In this document: in pieces, positions 1-8,807 of the stretch
How the letters are laid out: each line of letters starts with the position of its first letter
Position numbering within the stretch: the stretch's first letter is position 1
NCBI RefSeq assembly: GCF_016406145.1
Contig: NZ_CP066306.1
Coordinates: forward strand, 1,550,001-1,614,000
Direction of reading: 5' to 3'
DNA length: 64,000 nucleotides
DNA from: Pseudomonas putida
GTDB lineage: Bacteria; Pseudomonadota; Gammaproteobacteria; Pseudomonadales; Pseudomonadaceae
Made by a program: the position numbers and the translations under genes
The notes under the pieces: generated by a model
Databases searched by the model: none
Told to the model about the DNA's origin: nothing
The model's input: the letters and a program-made list of their open reading frames with translations, nothing else

Positions 1-2
1 TT

Positions 3-677
3 GCGTTTGTCGGGCACGGCGCAGCCGATGCGTTCTACCAGGTCAACCTGGTAGGCACGCGCAACCTGCTCGAAGCCATCGCAGCCTGCGGCAAGGCACC
101 GGACTGTGTGCTGATTGCCAGCAGTGCCAACGTATATGGCAATGTTTCCGAAGGGATGCTGGGCGAGCAGACGCCGCCGGCGCCCGCCAATGATTACGCG
201 GTCAGCAAGCTGGCCATGGAATACATGGCGCGGTTGTGGTTCGACCGCCTGCCAATCGTCATCACGCGCCCCTTCAATTACACAGGTGTTGGGCAGGCAG
301 AAAACTTCCTGCTGCCCAAGATCGTTTCGCACTTCAGCCGCAAGGCAGGCACCATCGAACTGGGCAACCTCGACGTATGGCGCGATTTCAGCGACGTACG
401 TGCGGTGGTGCAGGCTTACCGCGGGCTGATCGAAGCGCGCCCGCTGGGGCAGACGGTGAACGTCAGCTCCGGGCAAACCCATTCGCTGCGCGAAGTCATC
501 GCTAAATGCTCGGCCATTACCGGGCACCAGATCGACGTGCAGGTGAACCCGGCCTTTGTCCGCGCCAACGAGGTCAAGACCTTGTGCGGCGACAACAGCC
601 TGCTGCGTAGCCTGGTACCCGGCTGGCAAACCCCGACACTGGATGAAACCCTGGGTTGGATGCTTGCGGGTAAATGA
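3..677 (+). CDS. rmd: NAD-dependent sugar-nucleotide reductase/epimerase, Rmd-like (5' end missing)
   Basis: The reading frame is open from the left edge, so the N-terminal Rossmann GxxGxxG part lies outside the window; 224 codons are present. Visible short-chain extended SDR features are the Ser-rich strand ending in SSANVYG and the catalytic YxxxK (YAVSK), followed by RPFNYTGVGQ, a substrate loop typical of GDP-6-deoxy-D-mannose reductase (Rmd). Rmd reduces GDP-4-keto-6-deoxy-D-mannose to GDP-D-rhamnose, the donor for the common (A-band) polysaccharide. The stop overlaps the next start (ATGA), so it is translationally coupled to the downstream glycosyltransferase. The Rmd assignment rests on the motifs plus the WbpY/WbpZ-like neighbours; another GDP- or UDP-sugar epimerase is possible. 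Confidence 0.75.
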   Translation, partial: AFVGHGAADAFYQVNLVGTRNLLEAIAACGKAPDCVLIASSANVYGNVSEGMLGEQTPPAPANDYAVSKLAMEYMARLWFDRLPIVITRPFNYTGVGQAENFLLPKIVSHFSRKAGTIELGNLDVWRDFSDVRAVVQAYRGLIEARPLGQTVNVSSGQTHSLREVIAKCSAITGHQIDVQVNPAFVRANEVKTLCGDNSLLRSLVPGWQTPTLDETLGWMLAGK

Positions 678-1819
678 AGCTCATCCTTTCCGTCGAGCCG
701 ATCCGCTTCCCGCTGACCGGCATTGGGCGCTATACCTACGAACTGGCGTCGCGGCTGCAGAAAAGTAGCGAGATCACCGACCTGCAGCTGTTTGCCGGGC
801 GGCGCTTCCTGCCAGGCCTGCCCCAGCCTTCGGACCAGTCCGATGCCGTGCATGGCCTCAAGCGTTTCGTGCAGAAGAACGCCTTGGCGGTCGAAGCGTA
901 TCGCCGGCTGATGCCCTTTTTGCGCAAGCGGGCGTTGCAGGGCTATGAAGAATTCATCTACCACAGCCCCAATTACTACCTGCCGCCCTTCGCCGGCCGC
1001 AGTGTGGCGACCTTCCACGACTTGTCACCGTTCACCTGGGCGCACTGCCATGCGCCGCAGATTGCGCGTTACCTGCAAAAAGAGCTCATGCTTACGCTGG
1101 AGCGCGCCGATGCGTTGATCACCGATTCGCATTACACCCGTCAGGAGCTGGCCGATTACTTTGCCTGGCCCATCGAGCGCATCCATGCGGTGCCGCTGGC
1201 CAGCTCGCCGGAGTTCTACCCGCGTAGCCCCGAAATGCTCCGCGAAACCCTTGCCCGTCATGGCCTGGAGCCAGGCGGTTACAGCCTGTTCGTGGGCACC
1301 ATCGAGCCACGCAAGAACATCGAAACCTTGCTGGACGCCTACGGCAGGTTACCGCTGGCGCTGCGCCAGCGCTGGCCGCTGATGCTTACCGGCTACCACG
1401 GTTGGCGCAGCGAAGCGATCCACGCCCGCATCGCCCAGGCGCAGCAGCAGGGCTGGGCCCGTTACCTGGGTTTCGCTGCCGCCCAAGACCTGCCGTTGCT
1501 GTTTGCCGGGGCCCGGTTGTTCACCTTCCCCTCGCATTACGAAGGGTTCGGTTTGCCCGTGCTCGAAGCCATGAGCTCCGGGGTGCCAGTGGTGTGTTCC
1601 AACAGCTCGTCGCTGCCTGAAGTGGCAGGCCAGGCCGCCTTGATGTGCGCGCCCGATGACGTGGACGGCCTGACGGCGCTGTTGCAGCGCGGGCTTGAGG
1701 ATCAAGCCTGGCGCGCGGCCGCCGTAGAGCAGGGGCTGCGCCATGCCGGCGGGTTTTCGTGGGAGCGCTGCACGCAAGCCACCCTCGAGGTTTACCGCAA
1801 AGTCAGGGAAGGGCAATGA
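674..1819 (+). CDS. wbpY: GT4-family glycosyltransferase, WbpY-like
   Basis: A 381-aa GT-B fold glycosyltransferase. The C-terminal half carries the group 1 hallmarks: VGTIEPRKNIETLLDA (donor-domain entry) and the E-x7-E signature EGFGLPVLE, followed by a SGVPVVCSN loop. In P. aeruginosa, WbpX, WbpY and WbpZ polymerise D-rhamnose onto the lipid-linked primer in the cytoplasm. The position directly after an Rmd-like gene and before a second GT4 matches that arrangement. It overlaps both neighbours by 4 bp, indicating one operon with coupled translation. The family is certain; the exact linkage and the WbpY name are inferred from context. Confidence 0.8.
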   Translation: MKLILSVEPIRFPLTGIGRYTYELASRLQKSSEITDLQLFAGRRFLPGLPQPSDQSDAVHGLKRFVQKNALAVEAYRRLMPFLRKRALQGYEEFIYHSPNYYLPPFAGRSVATFHDLSPFTWAHCHAPQIARYLQKELMLTLERADALITDSHYTRQELADYFAWPIERIHAVPLASSPEFYPRSPEMLRETLARHGLEPGGYSLFVGTIEPRKNIETLLDAYGRLPLALRQRWPLMLTGYHGWRSEAIHARIAQAQQQGWARYLGFAAAQDLPLLFAGARLFTFPSHYEGFGLPVLEAMSSGVPVVCSNSSSLPEVAGQAALMCAPDDVDGLTALLQRGLEDQAWRAAAVEQGLRHAGGFSWERCTQATLEVYRKVREGQ

Positions 1820-2946
1820 TCAAGGTTCTGCATTTTTTCAAGACCTACTACCCCGACTCCATGGGCGGTATCGAGCAGGTCATTTTCCAGATCGCCGAAG
1901 GTTGCCGAGCCGAAGGTATCGATTCGCAAGTGCTCTACCTCAGCAACCGCGGGGCGGCGCGCAACCAGCCGGTGGCCAACCACCTGGCCCACCGCGCCAA
2001 GCTTGACCTGCACCTAGCCTCTACCGGCTTCTCGCTGTCGGCGCTCAAAGACTTCACCGAGCTGGCCAGGGAGGCGGATATCGTGCATTACCATTTCCCC
2101 TGGCCGTACATGGACCTTGTGCATTTCATGGCACGGGTGAACAAGCCGTCTGTGGTGAGCTACCACTCGGATATCGTCAAGCAGAAGTGGTTGCTCAAAC
2201 TCTACCAGCCGTTGATGCACCGGTTTTTCCAGAGCGTGGACCGGGTTGTCGCCTCATCGCCCAACTATGCCGCGCATAGCCCGGTGCTGACGCGCTTCAA
2301 AGACAAGGTCTCGATCATCCCCTATGGCCTGGACCGGTCGACCTACCCCAAGGCATCCGCGCAAAAGCTGGCGTACTGGCGCGCGCGGTTGGGTGAGCGG
2401 TTTTTCCTGTTCGTCGGCGCGTTGCGCTACTACAAGGGCCTTGACTATTTGCTGCAGGCCGCAAAACTCAATGGCTTGCCAGTGGCGATCATGGGCGGGG
2501 GCTTCCTTGAAGGGCAGCTTAAGCAGCAGGCAGCCGAACTGGGTTTGGAAAATGTGCACTTTCTCGGCGGGCTGCCCGATGAAGACAAAGCCGCGCTGCT
2601 GGAGCTGTGCTACGGCTTCGTGTTCCCGTCGCACCTGCGCTCCGAGTCGTTCGGCATTTCGCTGCTGGAGGCTGCCATGTATGGCAAGCCGCTGATTTCC
2701 TGTGAAATGGGCTCGGGTACCACGTTCATCAACCTGGCCGATCAGACCGGGCTGGTGGTGCCGCCCCGGGATGCCACGGCGCTCGCACAGGCCATGCAGC
2801 GCCTGTGGGACGCCCCAGCCATGGCCCAGGCCATGGGGGCCAAGGCGTTGCAGCGCTATGAAGAGGTGTTTACCGCGCCTTTGATGGCCGCCTCTTACGC
2901 CGAACTTTACCGTAGCCTGTTACAAGGCAGGCAAGGCCACGCCTGA
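1816..2946 (+). CDS. wbpZ: GT4-family glycosyltransferase, WbpZ-like
   Basis: A 376-aa GT-B glycosyltransferase. The start at the ATG overlapping the upstream stop is preferred over an upstream in-frame ATG inside the previous gene, because the protein then begins MIKVLHFFKTYYPDSMGG, a normal GT4 N-terminus with the glycine-rich GGIEQ acceptor loop. The donor domain shows LFVGALRYYKGLDYL and the E-x7-E motif ESFGISLLE. The P. aeruginosa homologue WbpZ adds the first D-rhamnose to the GlcNAc-primed lipid. It ends 59 bp before the epimerase gene. Function as a rhamnosyltransferase is inferred from the operon. Confidence 0.8.
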   Translation: MIKVLHFFKTYYPDSMGGIEQVIFQIAEGCRAEGIDSQVLYLSNRGAARNQPVANHLAHRAKLDLHLASTGFSLSALKDFTELAREADIVHYHFPWPYMDLVHFMARVNKPSVVSYHSDIVKQKWLLKLYQPLMHRFFQSVDRVVASSPNYAAHSPVLTRFKDKVSIIPYGLDRSTYPKASAQKLAYWRARLGERFFLFVGALRYYKGLDYLLQAAKLNGLPVAIMGGGFLEGQLKQQAAELGLENVHFLGGLPDEDKAALLELCYGFVFPSHLRSESFGISLLEAAMYGKPLISCEMGSGTTFINLADQTGLVVPPRDATALAQAMQRLWDAPAMAQAMGAKALQRYEEVFTAPLMAASYAELYRSLLQGRQGHA

Positions 2947-3005
2947 TTCCCAGGGGGCCGGCTGCCCGTGCACTAATGTTACGCCTGCGGGCTGGATGTT
3001 CACTC

Positions 3006-3974
3006 ATGGATAGACAAACCATTCTTGTCACCGGCGCCAGCGGTTTTGTCGGCAGCGCGCTCTGCCGCAGGCTGGCGTCAATAGGTGTTTACGCCCCTCG
3101 GGCGGCTTTGCGCCATGCTGGGACGGGGCCGGCGGACATACCGGCGGTCACCGTAGGCGACCTGGCCGCCACGACCGATTGGCGTGAAGCTCTGGCCGGC
3201 GTCGATGCCGTGGTGCACGCCGCCGCGCGCGTGCATGTGATGAAAGAAACCGCCGCTGACAGCCTGGCCGCGTTCCGTCGGGTGAATGTCGAGGGCACGC
3301 TCAACCTCGCCCGGCAAGCCGCCGCGGCAGGCGTACGGCGCTTCGTGTTCATCAGCTCGGTCAAGGTCAACGGCGAGGCCAGTATTGCAGGCCGGCCCCT
3401 GCGCGCCGATGACGCGGCCATGCCACTGGATGCCTACGGCATTTCCAAACATGAAGCGGAGCAGGCGTTGTGCCAGCTAGCCGTGGCCACCGGGATGGAG
3501 GTTGTGATTATCCGGCCGGTGCTGGTCTATGGCCCTGGGGTCAAAGCCAACTTCCACAGCATGATGCGCTGGGTGCAGCGCGGGGTGCCTTTGCCGCTGG
3601 GGGCTGTCGACAACCGGCGTAGCCTGGTCTCGGTGCAAAACCTCGTGGATCTTGTGGTTACCTGCATCGATCACCCACAGGCCCGTAACCAGACCTTCAT
3701 GGCCAGCGATGGTGAGGATGTTTCCTTGAGCGAGCTCTTGCGTGCCCTGGGGCGTGCGCTCGGCCGCCCGGCGCGGCTGTTGCCGGTGCCCCCGGCCTTG
3801 CTCCAGCGCGCCGCCAATCTGCTCGGCCGGCACGACCTGGCCCAGCGTTTGCTCGGGTCGTTGCAGGTGGACATTGCCAAGAATCAGCAGCTGCTGGGCT
3901 GGCGCCCCCCGTTTACCTTGCAGCAGGGGCTTGACGCCACCGCCCGCTCTTTTCTGGAAACCCACCGCCCATGA
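3006..3974 (+). CDS. wbpV: UDP-sugar 4-epimerase/4-reductase, WbpV-like extended SDR
   Basis: A 322-aa NAD(P)-binding protein. The start at the ATG giving MDRQTILVTGASGFVG is chosen because it puts the GxxGxxG dinucleotide motif at the usual N-terminal position; an in-frame ATG 30 bp upstream would add an atypical leader. Other marks are HAAARVHV, the SSVKVNG strand and the YxxxK motif YGISK. It lies just before wbpL and wbpM, as wbpV does in P. aeruginosa O6, where it reduces the WbpM product to UDP-D-QuiNAc. The stop overlaps the wbpL start by 4 bp. The precise product (QuiNAc or FucNAc) cannot be read from sequence. Confidence 0.75.
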   Translation: MDRQTILVTGASGFVGSALCRRLASIGVYAPRAALRHAGTGPADIPAVTVGDLAATTDWREALAGVDAVVHAAARVHVMKETAADSLAAFRRVNVEGTLNLARQAAAAGVRRFVFISSVKVNGEASIAGRPLRADDAAMPLDAYGISKHEAEQALCQLAVATGMEVVIIRPVLVYGPGVKANFHSMMRWVQRGVPLPLGAVDNRRSLVSVQNLVDLVVTCIDHPQARNQTFMASDGEDVSLSELLRALGRALGRPARLLPVPPALLQRAANLLGRHDLAQRLLGSLQVDIAKNQQLLGWRPPFTLQQGLDATARSFLETHRP

Positions 3975-4975
3975 TCTGGCTGATTATCGCTGCTGGTCTC
4001 ATTTCCCTAGCCCTGACCGCAGGGCTTCGGCGTTACGCGCTGGCGCGCAGCTTGCTGGACATCCCCAATGCGCGCAGTTCGCACACCTTGCCCACGCCAC
4101 GCGGTGGCGGCCTGGCGTTCGTCATCACATTCCTGGCCGCCCTGCTGGTGCTGGGGTGGAGCGGGGTGGTCGCAGTCGGGTTGCTGGTCGGCCTGCTCGG
4201 GGCCGGGGGGCTGGTTGCGCTGATCGGCTTCATGGATGACCACGGGCACATCGCCGCACGCTGGCGCTTGCTCGGCCACTTTGTGGCGGCCGCCTGGGGG
4301 TTGTACTGGTTGGGGGGCATGCCTGCCATCACGCTGTTCGGCCTGCCGCTGGGCATTGCCTGGCTAGGCGCCATCCTCGCCGCGTTGTACCTGGTCTGGT
4401 TGCTGAACCTCTACAACTTCATGGATGGCATCGACGGTATTGCCAGTATCGAGGCCATTTGCGTGTGCCTGGGCGGTTGCCTGCTCTACGCGATTACCGG
4501 CAACCCACAGGCGATTGCCTTGCCGTTGCTGCTGGCAGCGACGGTGGCGGGTTTCCTGGCCTGGAACTTCCCCCCGGCGCGCATATTCATGGGCGATGCC
4601 GGCAGTGGTTTCCTGGGTATCGTGCTGGGCCTGCTGGCATTGCAGGCAGCCTGGATAAACCCGCTATTATTCTGGGGGTGGTTAATACTTATGGGTGTGT
4701 TCGTGGTGGATGCCACGTTCACATTGGGGCGGCGCCTGTTGCGGGGCGAAAAAGTCTATGAAGCCCATCGCAGCCATGCCTACCAGTATGCGTCGCGGCA
4801 ATACGGCAGCCATCTGCCCGTCAGCCTGGCGGTGGCGGCCATCAATATCGGCTGGTTGCTGCCCGTGGCTGCAGCCGTGCTGCTGTTCAAGCTTGATGGC
4901 GCGACGGGAACCTTGATTGCCTACGCGCCTCTTACACTGCTGGCGATCAAGTATCGCGCAGGCAAACGCGAATAA
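3971..4975 (+). CDS. wbpL: WbpL-like undecaprenyl-phosphate GlcNAc/FucNAc-1-P transferase
   Basis: A 334-aa polytopic membrane protein (about 10-11 hydrophobic segments) of the MraY/WecA polyprenyl-phosphate HexNAc-1-P transferase family. Family motifs in order: the HTLPTPRGGG region near the N-terminus, FMDDHGHI with the catalytic Asp pair, NLYNFMDGIDG, FMGDAGSGFLG, and a C-terminal HRSHAYQ loop that binds substrate. WbpL primes both A-band and O-specific polysaccharide by loading the first sugar phosphate onto undecaprenyl phosphate at the inner-membrane cytoplasmic face. It is coupled to the epimerase and followed after 44 bp by wbpM, the order seen in P. aeruginosa. Confidence 0.9.
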   Translation: MIWLIIAAGLISLALTAGLRRYALARSLLDIPNARSSHTLPTPRGGGLAFVITFLAALLVLGWSGVVAVGLLVGLLGAGGLVALIGFMDDHGHIAARWRLLGHFVAAAWGLYWLGGMPAITLFGLPLGIAWLGAILAALYLVWLLNLYNFMDGIDGIASIEAICVCLGGCLLYAITGNPQAIALPLLLAATVAGFLAWNFPPARIFMGDAGSGFLGIVLGLLALQAAWINPLLFWGWLILMGVFVVDATFTLGRRLLRGEKVYEAHRSHAYQYASRQYGSHLPVSLAVAAINIGWLLPVAAAVLLFKLDGATGTLIAYAPLTLLAIKYRAGKRE

Positions 4976-5019
4976 CATGGCCAGAATGGACTGGGGCATA
5001 TGTGGCTTAGGAGAACCGG

Positions 5020-7029
5020 ATGAGTGACGCGAACAAAGACAGGGTGCGCCAGTACCTGGTGAACCTGTCCCGGCGTCAGAAGCGCCTGATACAGGTGTGC
5101 ACCGACGTCGTGCTTATCTGGTTTGCACTGTGGCTGTCGTTCATCGTGCGCCTGGGCATCGATGAAATGTACAACCCCATCATCGAACACACCTGGCTGT
5201 TCCTGGCTGCGCCGGTCGTGGCCATTCCGCTGTTCATCCGCTTTGGCATGTACCGCGCGGTGATGCGCTACTTCGGCAATGACGCGCTGGTTGCCATCAT
5301 CAAGGCGGTCACCTTGTCCTCCTTGATACTGGCTGTGGTGGTCTATTGGTACAGCAACCATCAGGTCATCGTGCCGCGTTCGATCATTTTCAATTACTGG
5401 TGGCTGAGCCTGGTCATCATGGGCGGCTTGCGCCTGATCATGCGCCAGTATTTTCTGGGCGACTGGTTCAGCGGTGCTCATCAAATCCCTTTTACCAACC
5501 GCGATGATGGCCAGGTCAAAGTTGCCATTTACGGCGCAGGCACGGCCGGCAACCAGTTGCTGGCGGCATTGCGCATGGGGCGTGTGATGCGCCCCGTGGC
5601 CTTCATTGACGATGACGGCGACCTGGCCAACCGGGTCATTTCCGGCCTGCAGGTGTACAAGCCCAAGCACCTTGAACAGATGATCAAAGAAACCGGCGCC
5701 CAGGAAATCCTCCTGGCGCTGCCAACCGCTTCACGTGCGCGGCGCAAAGAGATCCTTGCCTTCCTCGAACCGTACCCGTTGCATGTGCGCAGTGTGCCGG
5801 CGTTTGCCGACCTGGCCAGTGGCCGGGTAAAGGTCGATGACATCCAGGATGTCGACATTGCCGACTTGCTGGGCCGCGACCCGGTGCCGGCGCAGGATGA
5901 ACTGCTTTGGCGCTGCAACAAGAAGCGTACCGTGCTGGTGACCGGCGCGGGCGGCTCGATCGGCTCCGAGCTGTGCCGGCAGATCATCGGGCTGGAGCCC
6001 AAGACCCTGCTGCTGTTCGACCACAGTGAATTCAACCTGTACAGCATCCTCACCGAGCTTGAGCAGCGCATTACGCGCGAGTCGCTGGCGGTGCAGTTGT
6101 TGCCGATTCTGGGTTCGGTGCGTAACCAGCAGCACCTGGCCGATGTGATGAGCACCTGGCGGGTGGACACCGTGTATCACGCGGCGGCCTACAAGCACGT
6201 GCCAATGGTCGAGCACAACGTGGCCGAAGGCATCCTCAACAATGTGTTCGGCACGCTGTGCACGGCGCAGGCCGCGCTGCAGACGGGGGTGGCCAACTTT
6301 GTGCTGATCTCCACCGACAAGGCCGTACGCCCGACCAACGTGATGGGCAGCTCCAAGCGGTTGTCCGAGTTGATCCTGCAGGCGCTGAGCCGCGAAGCGG
6401 CGCCGGTGATGTATGGCGACAGCAGCAAGATTTCCCGGGTGAATAAAACCCGCTTCACCATGGTGCGCTTTGGCAATGTGCTGGGCTCTTCCGGTTCTGT
6501 GATTCCGTTGTTCCATCAGCAGATCAAAGCCGGTGGCCCGCTGACGGTGACCCACCCCAAGATCACCCGCTATTTCATGACCATCCCCGAGGCTGCGCAG
6601 CTGGTGGTGCAGGCGGGGGCCATGGGGCAGGGCGGCGATGTGTTCGTGCTGGACATGGGCGAGCCGGTAAAAATCGTCGAGCTGGCAGAAAAGATGGTCC
6701 ACCTGTCGGGCTTCAGTGTGCGCAGCCCGGATAACCCGCACGGTGACATTGCCATCGAGTTCAGCGGGCTACGGCCCGGCGAGAAGCTTTATGAAGAGTT
6801 GCTGATTGGCGATGACGTCTCCCCAACGGCGCACCCGATGATCATGGCGGCCAACGAAGACTTCATCGCCTGGGACGTATTGCGCGAGCGCTTGGCCATG
6901 CTGTTCAAGGCCGTGGCCGAAGATGACTTCACCCGCGTGCGGCAACTGCTGCGCGAACTGGTCAGCGGCTACTCGCCAGAGGGTGACATTGTCGACTGGG
7001 TTTACCAGCAGCAGCGTCGGGACCGCTAG
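5020..7029 (+). CDS. wbpM: WbpM-like UDP-GlcNAc C4,C6-dehydratase (membrane anchored)
   Basis: A 669-aa protein at the full family length. The N-terminal third has four hydrophobic segments (residues about 25-140), then a CoA-binding-like domain (VAIYGAGTAGNQLLAAL), then a catalytic extended-SDR domain opening with TGAGGSIGSELCRQI. The catalytic region reads STDKAVRPTNVMGSSK: the usual SDR Tyr is a Met, the Ser-Met-Lys triad known for WbpM. The enzyme makes UDP-4-keto-6-deoxy-GlcNAc for QuiNAc/FucNAc synthesis. The start is preceded by the purine-rich ribosome site TAGGAGAACC. It is the last gene of the LPS operon; a palindrome lies 40 bp downstream. Confidence 0.92.
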   Translation: MSDANKDRVRQYLVNLSRRQKRLIQVCTDVVLIWFALWLSFIVRLGIDEMYNPIIEHTWLFLAAPVVAIPLFIRFGMYRAVMRYFGNDALVAIIKAVTLSSLILAVVVYWYSNHQVIVPRSIIFNYWWLSLVIMGGLRLIMRQYFLGDWFSGAHQIPFTNRDDGQVKVAIYGAGTAGNQLLAALRMGRVMRPVAFIDDDGDLANRVISGLQVYKPKHLEQMIKETGAQEILLALPTASRARRKEILAFLEPYPLHVRSVPAFADLASGRVKVDDIQDVDIADLLGRDPVPAQDELLWRCNKKRTVLVTGAGGSIGSELCRQIIGLEPKTLLLFDHSEFNLYSILTELEQRITRESLAVQLLPILGSVRNQQHLADVMSTWRVDTVYHAAAYKHVPMVEHNVAEGILNNVFGTLCTAQAALQTGVANFVLISTDKAVRPTNVMGSSKRLSELILQALSREAAPVMYGDSSKISRVNKTRFTMVRFGNVLGSSGSVIPLFHQQIKAGGPLTVTHPKITRYFMTIPEAAQLVVQAGAMGQGGDVFVLDMGEPVKIVELAEKMVHLSGFSVRSPDNPHGDIAIEFSGLRPGEKLYEELLIGDDVSPTAHPMIMAANEDFIAWDVLRERLAMLFKAVAEDDFTRVRQLLRELVSGYSPEGDIVDWVYQQQRRDR

Positions 7030-7068
7030 CCCTGGCCTTGCTCTTTCAACGCGCTGGGCGCCTTCCTA

Positions 7069-7097
7069 CAGCTGACGCCATTGTGTGCTGTCAGCTG
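7069..7097 (+). terminator. Palindrome downstream of wbpM
   Basis: Perfect 8-bp arms CAGCTGAC (7069-7076) and GTCAGCTG (7090-7097) enclose 13 nt. There is no clean U-tract, so this may be a weak or Rho-assisted terminator, or a protein site, ending the LPS operon. Position is the main support. Confidence 0.4.
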
Positions 7098-7215
7098 TTG
7101 AATTTGGTAACCAATCGGTTGATCAGCGTGCTTTCTCAGTGGCCTTCGAGCCGTTAGTTTTACCGGGCAGCCAAGGAAACGCTGCCTCGTAAACTTTCTC
7201 GAAGGAGTGTCCGCA

Positions 7216-7548
7216 ATGCGTAATACCGTTCTTTCCTACCTGTTCCTGCCACTGTTCGCTGGTCTTTCCATGGCGGCAAGCGCCGCGCCGGCGGCCAACG
7301 TAATGATGGCCGAGCCGGCACCTGTGGTGGCTCAAGCGGCGGCCGCGGCTGGCCGGCTGAACTTGAACCGTGCAGATGCAATCACCTTGCAGCAGGGGCT
7401 CAACGGCATCGGCAAGGCCAAGGCTGAAGCGATCGTCGCCTACCGGGATGCCCACGGGCCGTTCGCGTCGGTGGACGAGTTACTGGAGATCAAAGGCATC
7501 GGCAATGCGCTGCTCGAGCGCAATCGCGACAAGTTGACGGTGGAGTAG
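7216..7548 (+). CDS. ComEA-like secreted helix-hairpin-helix DNA-binding protein
   Basis: A 110-aa protein. The ATG is preferred over a GTG 9 bp upstream because GAAGGAG sits 8 bp before it. Residues 1-25 form a signal peptide (MRNTV..., hydrophobic core, AAS/AAP cleavage region). The mature protein has an Ala-rich linker and a single HhH domain (LNLNRADAITLQ, GIGKAKAEAIVAYR, IKGIGNALLE), the fold of the DNA-uptake protein ComEA. It would act in the periplasm on double-stranded DNA. It stands alone with its own leader of about 190 bp. ComEA-like proteins are widespread in Pseudomonas even where transformation is unproven, so a competence role is only possible. Confidence 0.85.
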   Translation: MRNTVLSYLFLPLFAGLSMAASAAPAANVMMAEPAPVVAQAAAAAGRLNLNRADAITLQQGLNGIGKAKAEAIVAYRDAHGPFASVDELLEIKGIGNALLERNRDKLTVE

Positions 7549-7561
7549 GGGCGTGGGCTTC

Positions 7562-7622
7562 CGCTAGCTCGTCCTGATTGTGCTAGCGCCCTTGAGTTCG
7601 AGCGCCGCCCGCGCGGCGCTCG
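7562..7622 (+). terminator. Two tandem hairpins between convergent genes
   Basis: Perfect inverted repeats CGCTAGC (7562-7568)/GCTAGCG (7582-7588) and CGAGCGCCGC (7599-7608)/GCGGCGCTCG (7613-7622), the second with a 4-nt loop. They fill the gap between the ComEA-like gene and the convergent DUF2897 gene and probably act as a bidirectional terminator. Confidence 0.6.
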
Positions 7623-7637
7623 GTCCATACCCCAGCC

Positions 7638-7805
7638 CTAGCGGTCCTGCGCATCCTTGGCATCCGCCTCGGCATTGCGCTCGTGTACCTTCTTCAACTG
7701 CTCATCGGTCAAGGGCAGCTTCTTCGCCGTATCGCGCAACATCATCAGCCCGCCCACGATCGAGCCAAGGGCTAAGATGAGTATCAGCCAGGCGTACCAA
7801 GGCAT
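7638..7805 (-). CDS. DUF2897 small membrane protein
   Basis: A 55-aa protein beginning MPWYAWLILILALGSIVGG; the start is set by AGGAG located 9 bp upstream on the minus strand, in preference to a longer frame. It consists of one N-terminal transmembrane helix (about residues 3-24) with a short charged cytoplasmic tail (LTDEQLKKVHERNAEADAKD). This matches the Pseudomonas DUF2897 family, whose function is unknown. It is convergent with the ComEA-like gene and divergent from pyrF. Confidence 0.75.
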   Translation of the reverse strand: MPWYAWLILILALGSIVGGLMMLRDTAKKLPLTDEQLKKVHERNAEADAKDAQDR

Positions 7806-7988
7806 GGGGTTATCTCCTGTGATCGCACGCAACGTGGCGTGTATGCATGTTGAGCAATGGCCGTATTCGTTGGTTCAATTATAGGAGCCGGGCGTGGCTT
7901 GGCCAAATCTCGTGACCCGCGGGCCCCAAAGCCTGGGCCACTTCGTTTACAATGCGCGCCGTTTACGACTTGCCAAGAGACCCCGACC

Positions 7989-8690
7989 ATGTCCGCCTGC
8001 CAGACGCCCCTGATCGTCGCCCTGGATTTCCCCACCCGTGACGCCGCCCTGAAACTGGCCGACCAGCTCGACCCTGCCCTGTGCCGGGTTAAAGTTGGCA
8101 AGGAGCTGTTCACCAGCAGCGCGTCCGGCATTGTCGAGTCCCTGTGCGCGAAGGGCTTCGAGGTGTTCCTGGACCTCAAGTTCCACGATATCCCCAACAC
8201 CACCGCCATGGCCGTGAAGGCTGCCGCCGAAATGGGCGTGTGGATGGTAAACGTGCACTGCTCCGGCGGCCTGCGCATGATGTCGGCCTGCCGCGAAGTG
8301 CTGGCCAAGCGTAGCGGCCCGCAGCCACTGCTCATCGGCGTGACCGTACTGACCAGCATGGAGCGTGAAGACCTGGCCGGCATCGGCCTGGACATCGAAC
8401 CGCAAGAGCAGGTGCTGCGCCTGGCGGCGCTGGCCGAGAAGGCCGGCATGGACGGGCTGGTGTGCTCGGCACTGGAAGCGCCGGCGCTCAAGGCTGCGCA
8501 CCCGTCGCTGCAGTTGGTAACCCCGGGCATTCGCCCCGCTGGCAGCGCGCAAGATGACCAACGCCGCATTCTGACCCCGCGCCAGGCTTTGGATGCCGGC
8601 TCGGATTACCTGGTGATCGGCCGCCCGATCAGCCAGGCGGCAGACCCCGCCCAAGCCTTGGCAGCAGTGGTGGCTGAGATCCGCAGCTGA
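7989..8690 (+). CDS. pyrF: Orotidine 5'-phosphate decarboxylase
   Basis: A 233-aa TIM-barrel enzyme catalysing OMP to UMP, the last step of de novo pyrimidine synthesis in the cytosol. The catalytic Lys-Asp signature is present as [12 protein letters not shown]. The phosphate-binding C-terminal loop is [16 protein letters not shown] followed by YLVIGRPI. The start at [14 protein letters not shown] is chosen because it fits the family N-terminus; the longer frame would add 44 unrelated residues. It is monocistronic, with a hairpin in the gap before the next gene. Confidence 0.95.
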   Translation: MSACQTPLIVALDFPTRDAALKLADQLDPALCRVKVGKELFTSSASGIVESLCAKGFEVFLDLKFHDIPNTTAMAVKAAAEMGVWMVNVHCSGGLRMMSACREVLAKRSGPQPLLIGVTVLTSMEREDLAGIGLDIEPQEQVLRLAALAEKAGMDGLVCSALEAPALKAAHPSLQLVTPGIRPAGSAQDDQRRILTPRQALDAGSDYLVIGRPISQAADPAQALAAVVAEIRS

Positions 8691-8731
8691 TACCTGCAGC
8701 CGCTTCAAAGCAACCTTTCAATATGGGTGGC

Positions 8732-8782
8732 GTTCAGCGAGCCCTACGATCCTTACATTGGAATGCAGGGCTCACACTGAAC
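8732..8782 (+). promoter_or_regulatory. Two-stage hairpin between pyrF and the O-antigen ligase
   Basis: Nested inverted repeats: GTTCAG (8732-8737) pairs with CTGAAC (8777-8782), and GAGCCCT (8739-8745) with AGGGCTC (8767-8773), separated by a small bulge. The structure ends 25 bp before the ligase ATG. It may terminate pyrF or form a structured leader of the ligase gene; there is no clear U-tract. Confidence 0.4.
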
Positions 8783-8807
8783 ATTCCCGTTTGCCAGAGG
8801 ATGCTAG

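Noticed and set aside
5020..7029. Loss of the catalytic Tyr in WbpM as an inactivating change
   Set aside because: The Ser-Met-Lys triad is known for active WbpM-type dehydratases, so it is a normal family feature.
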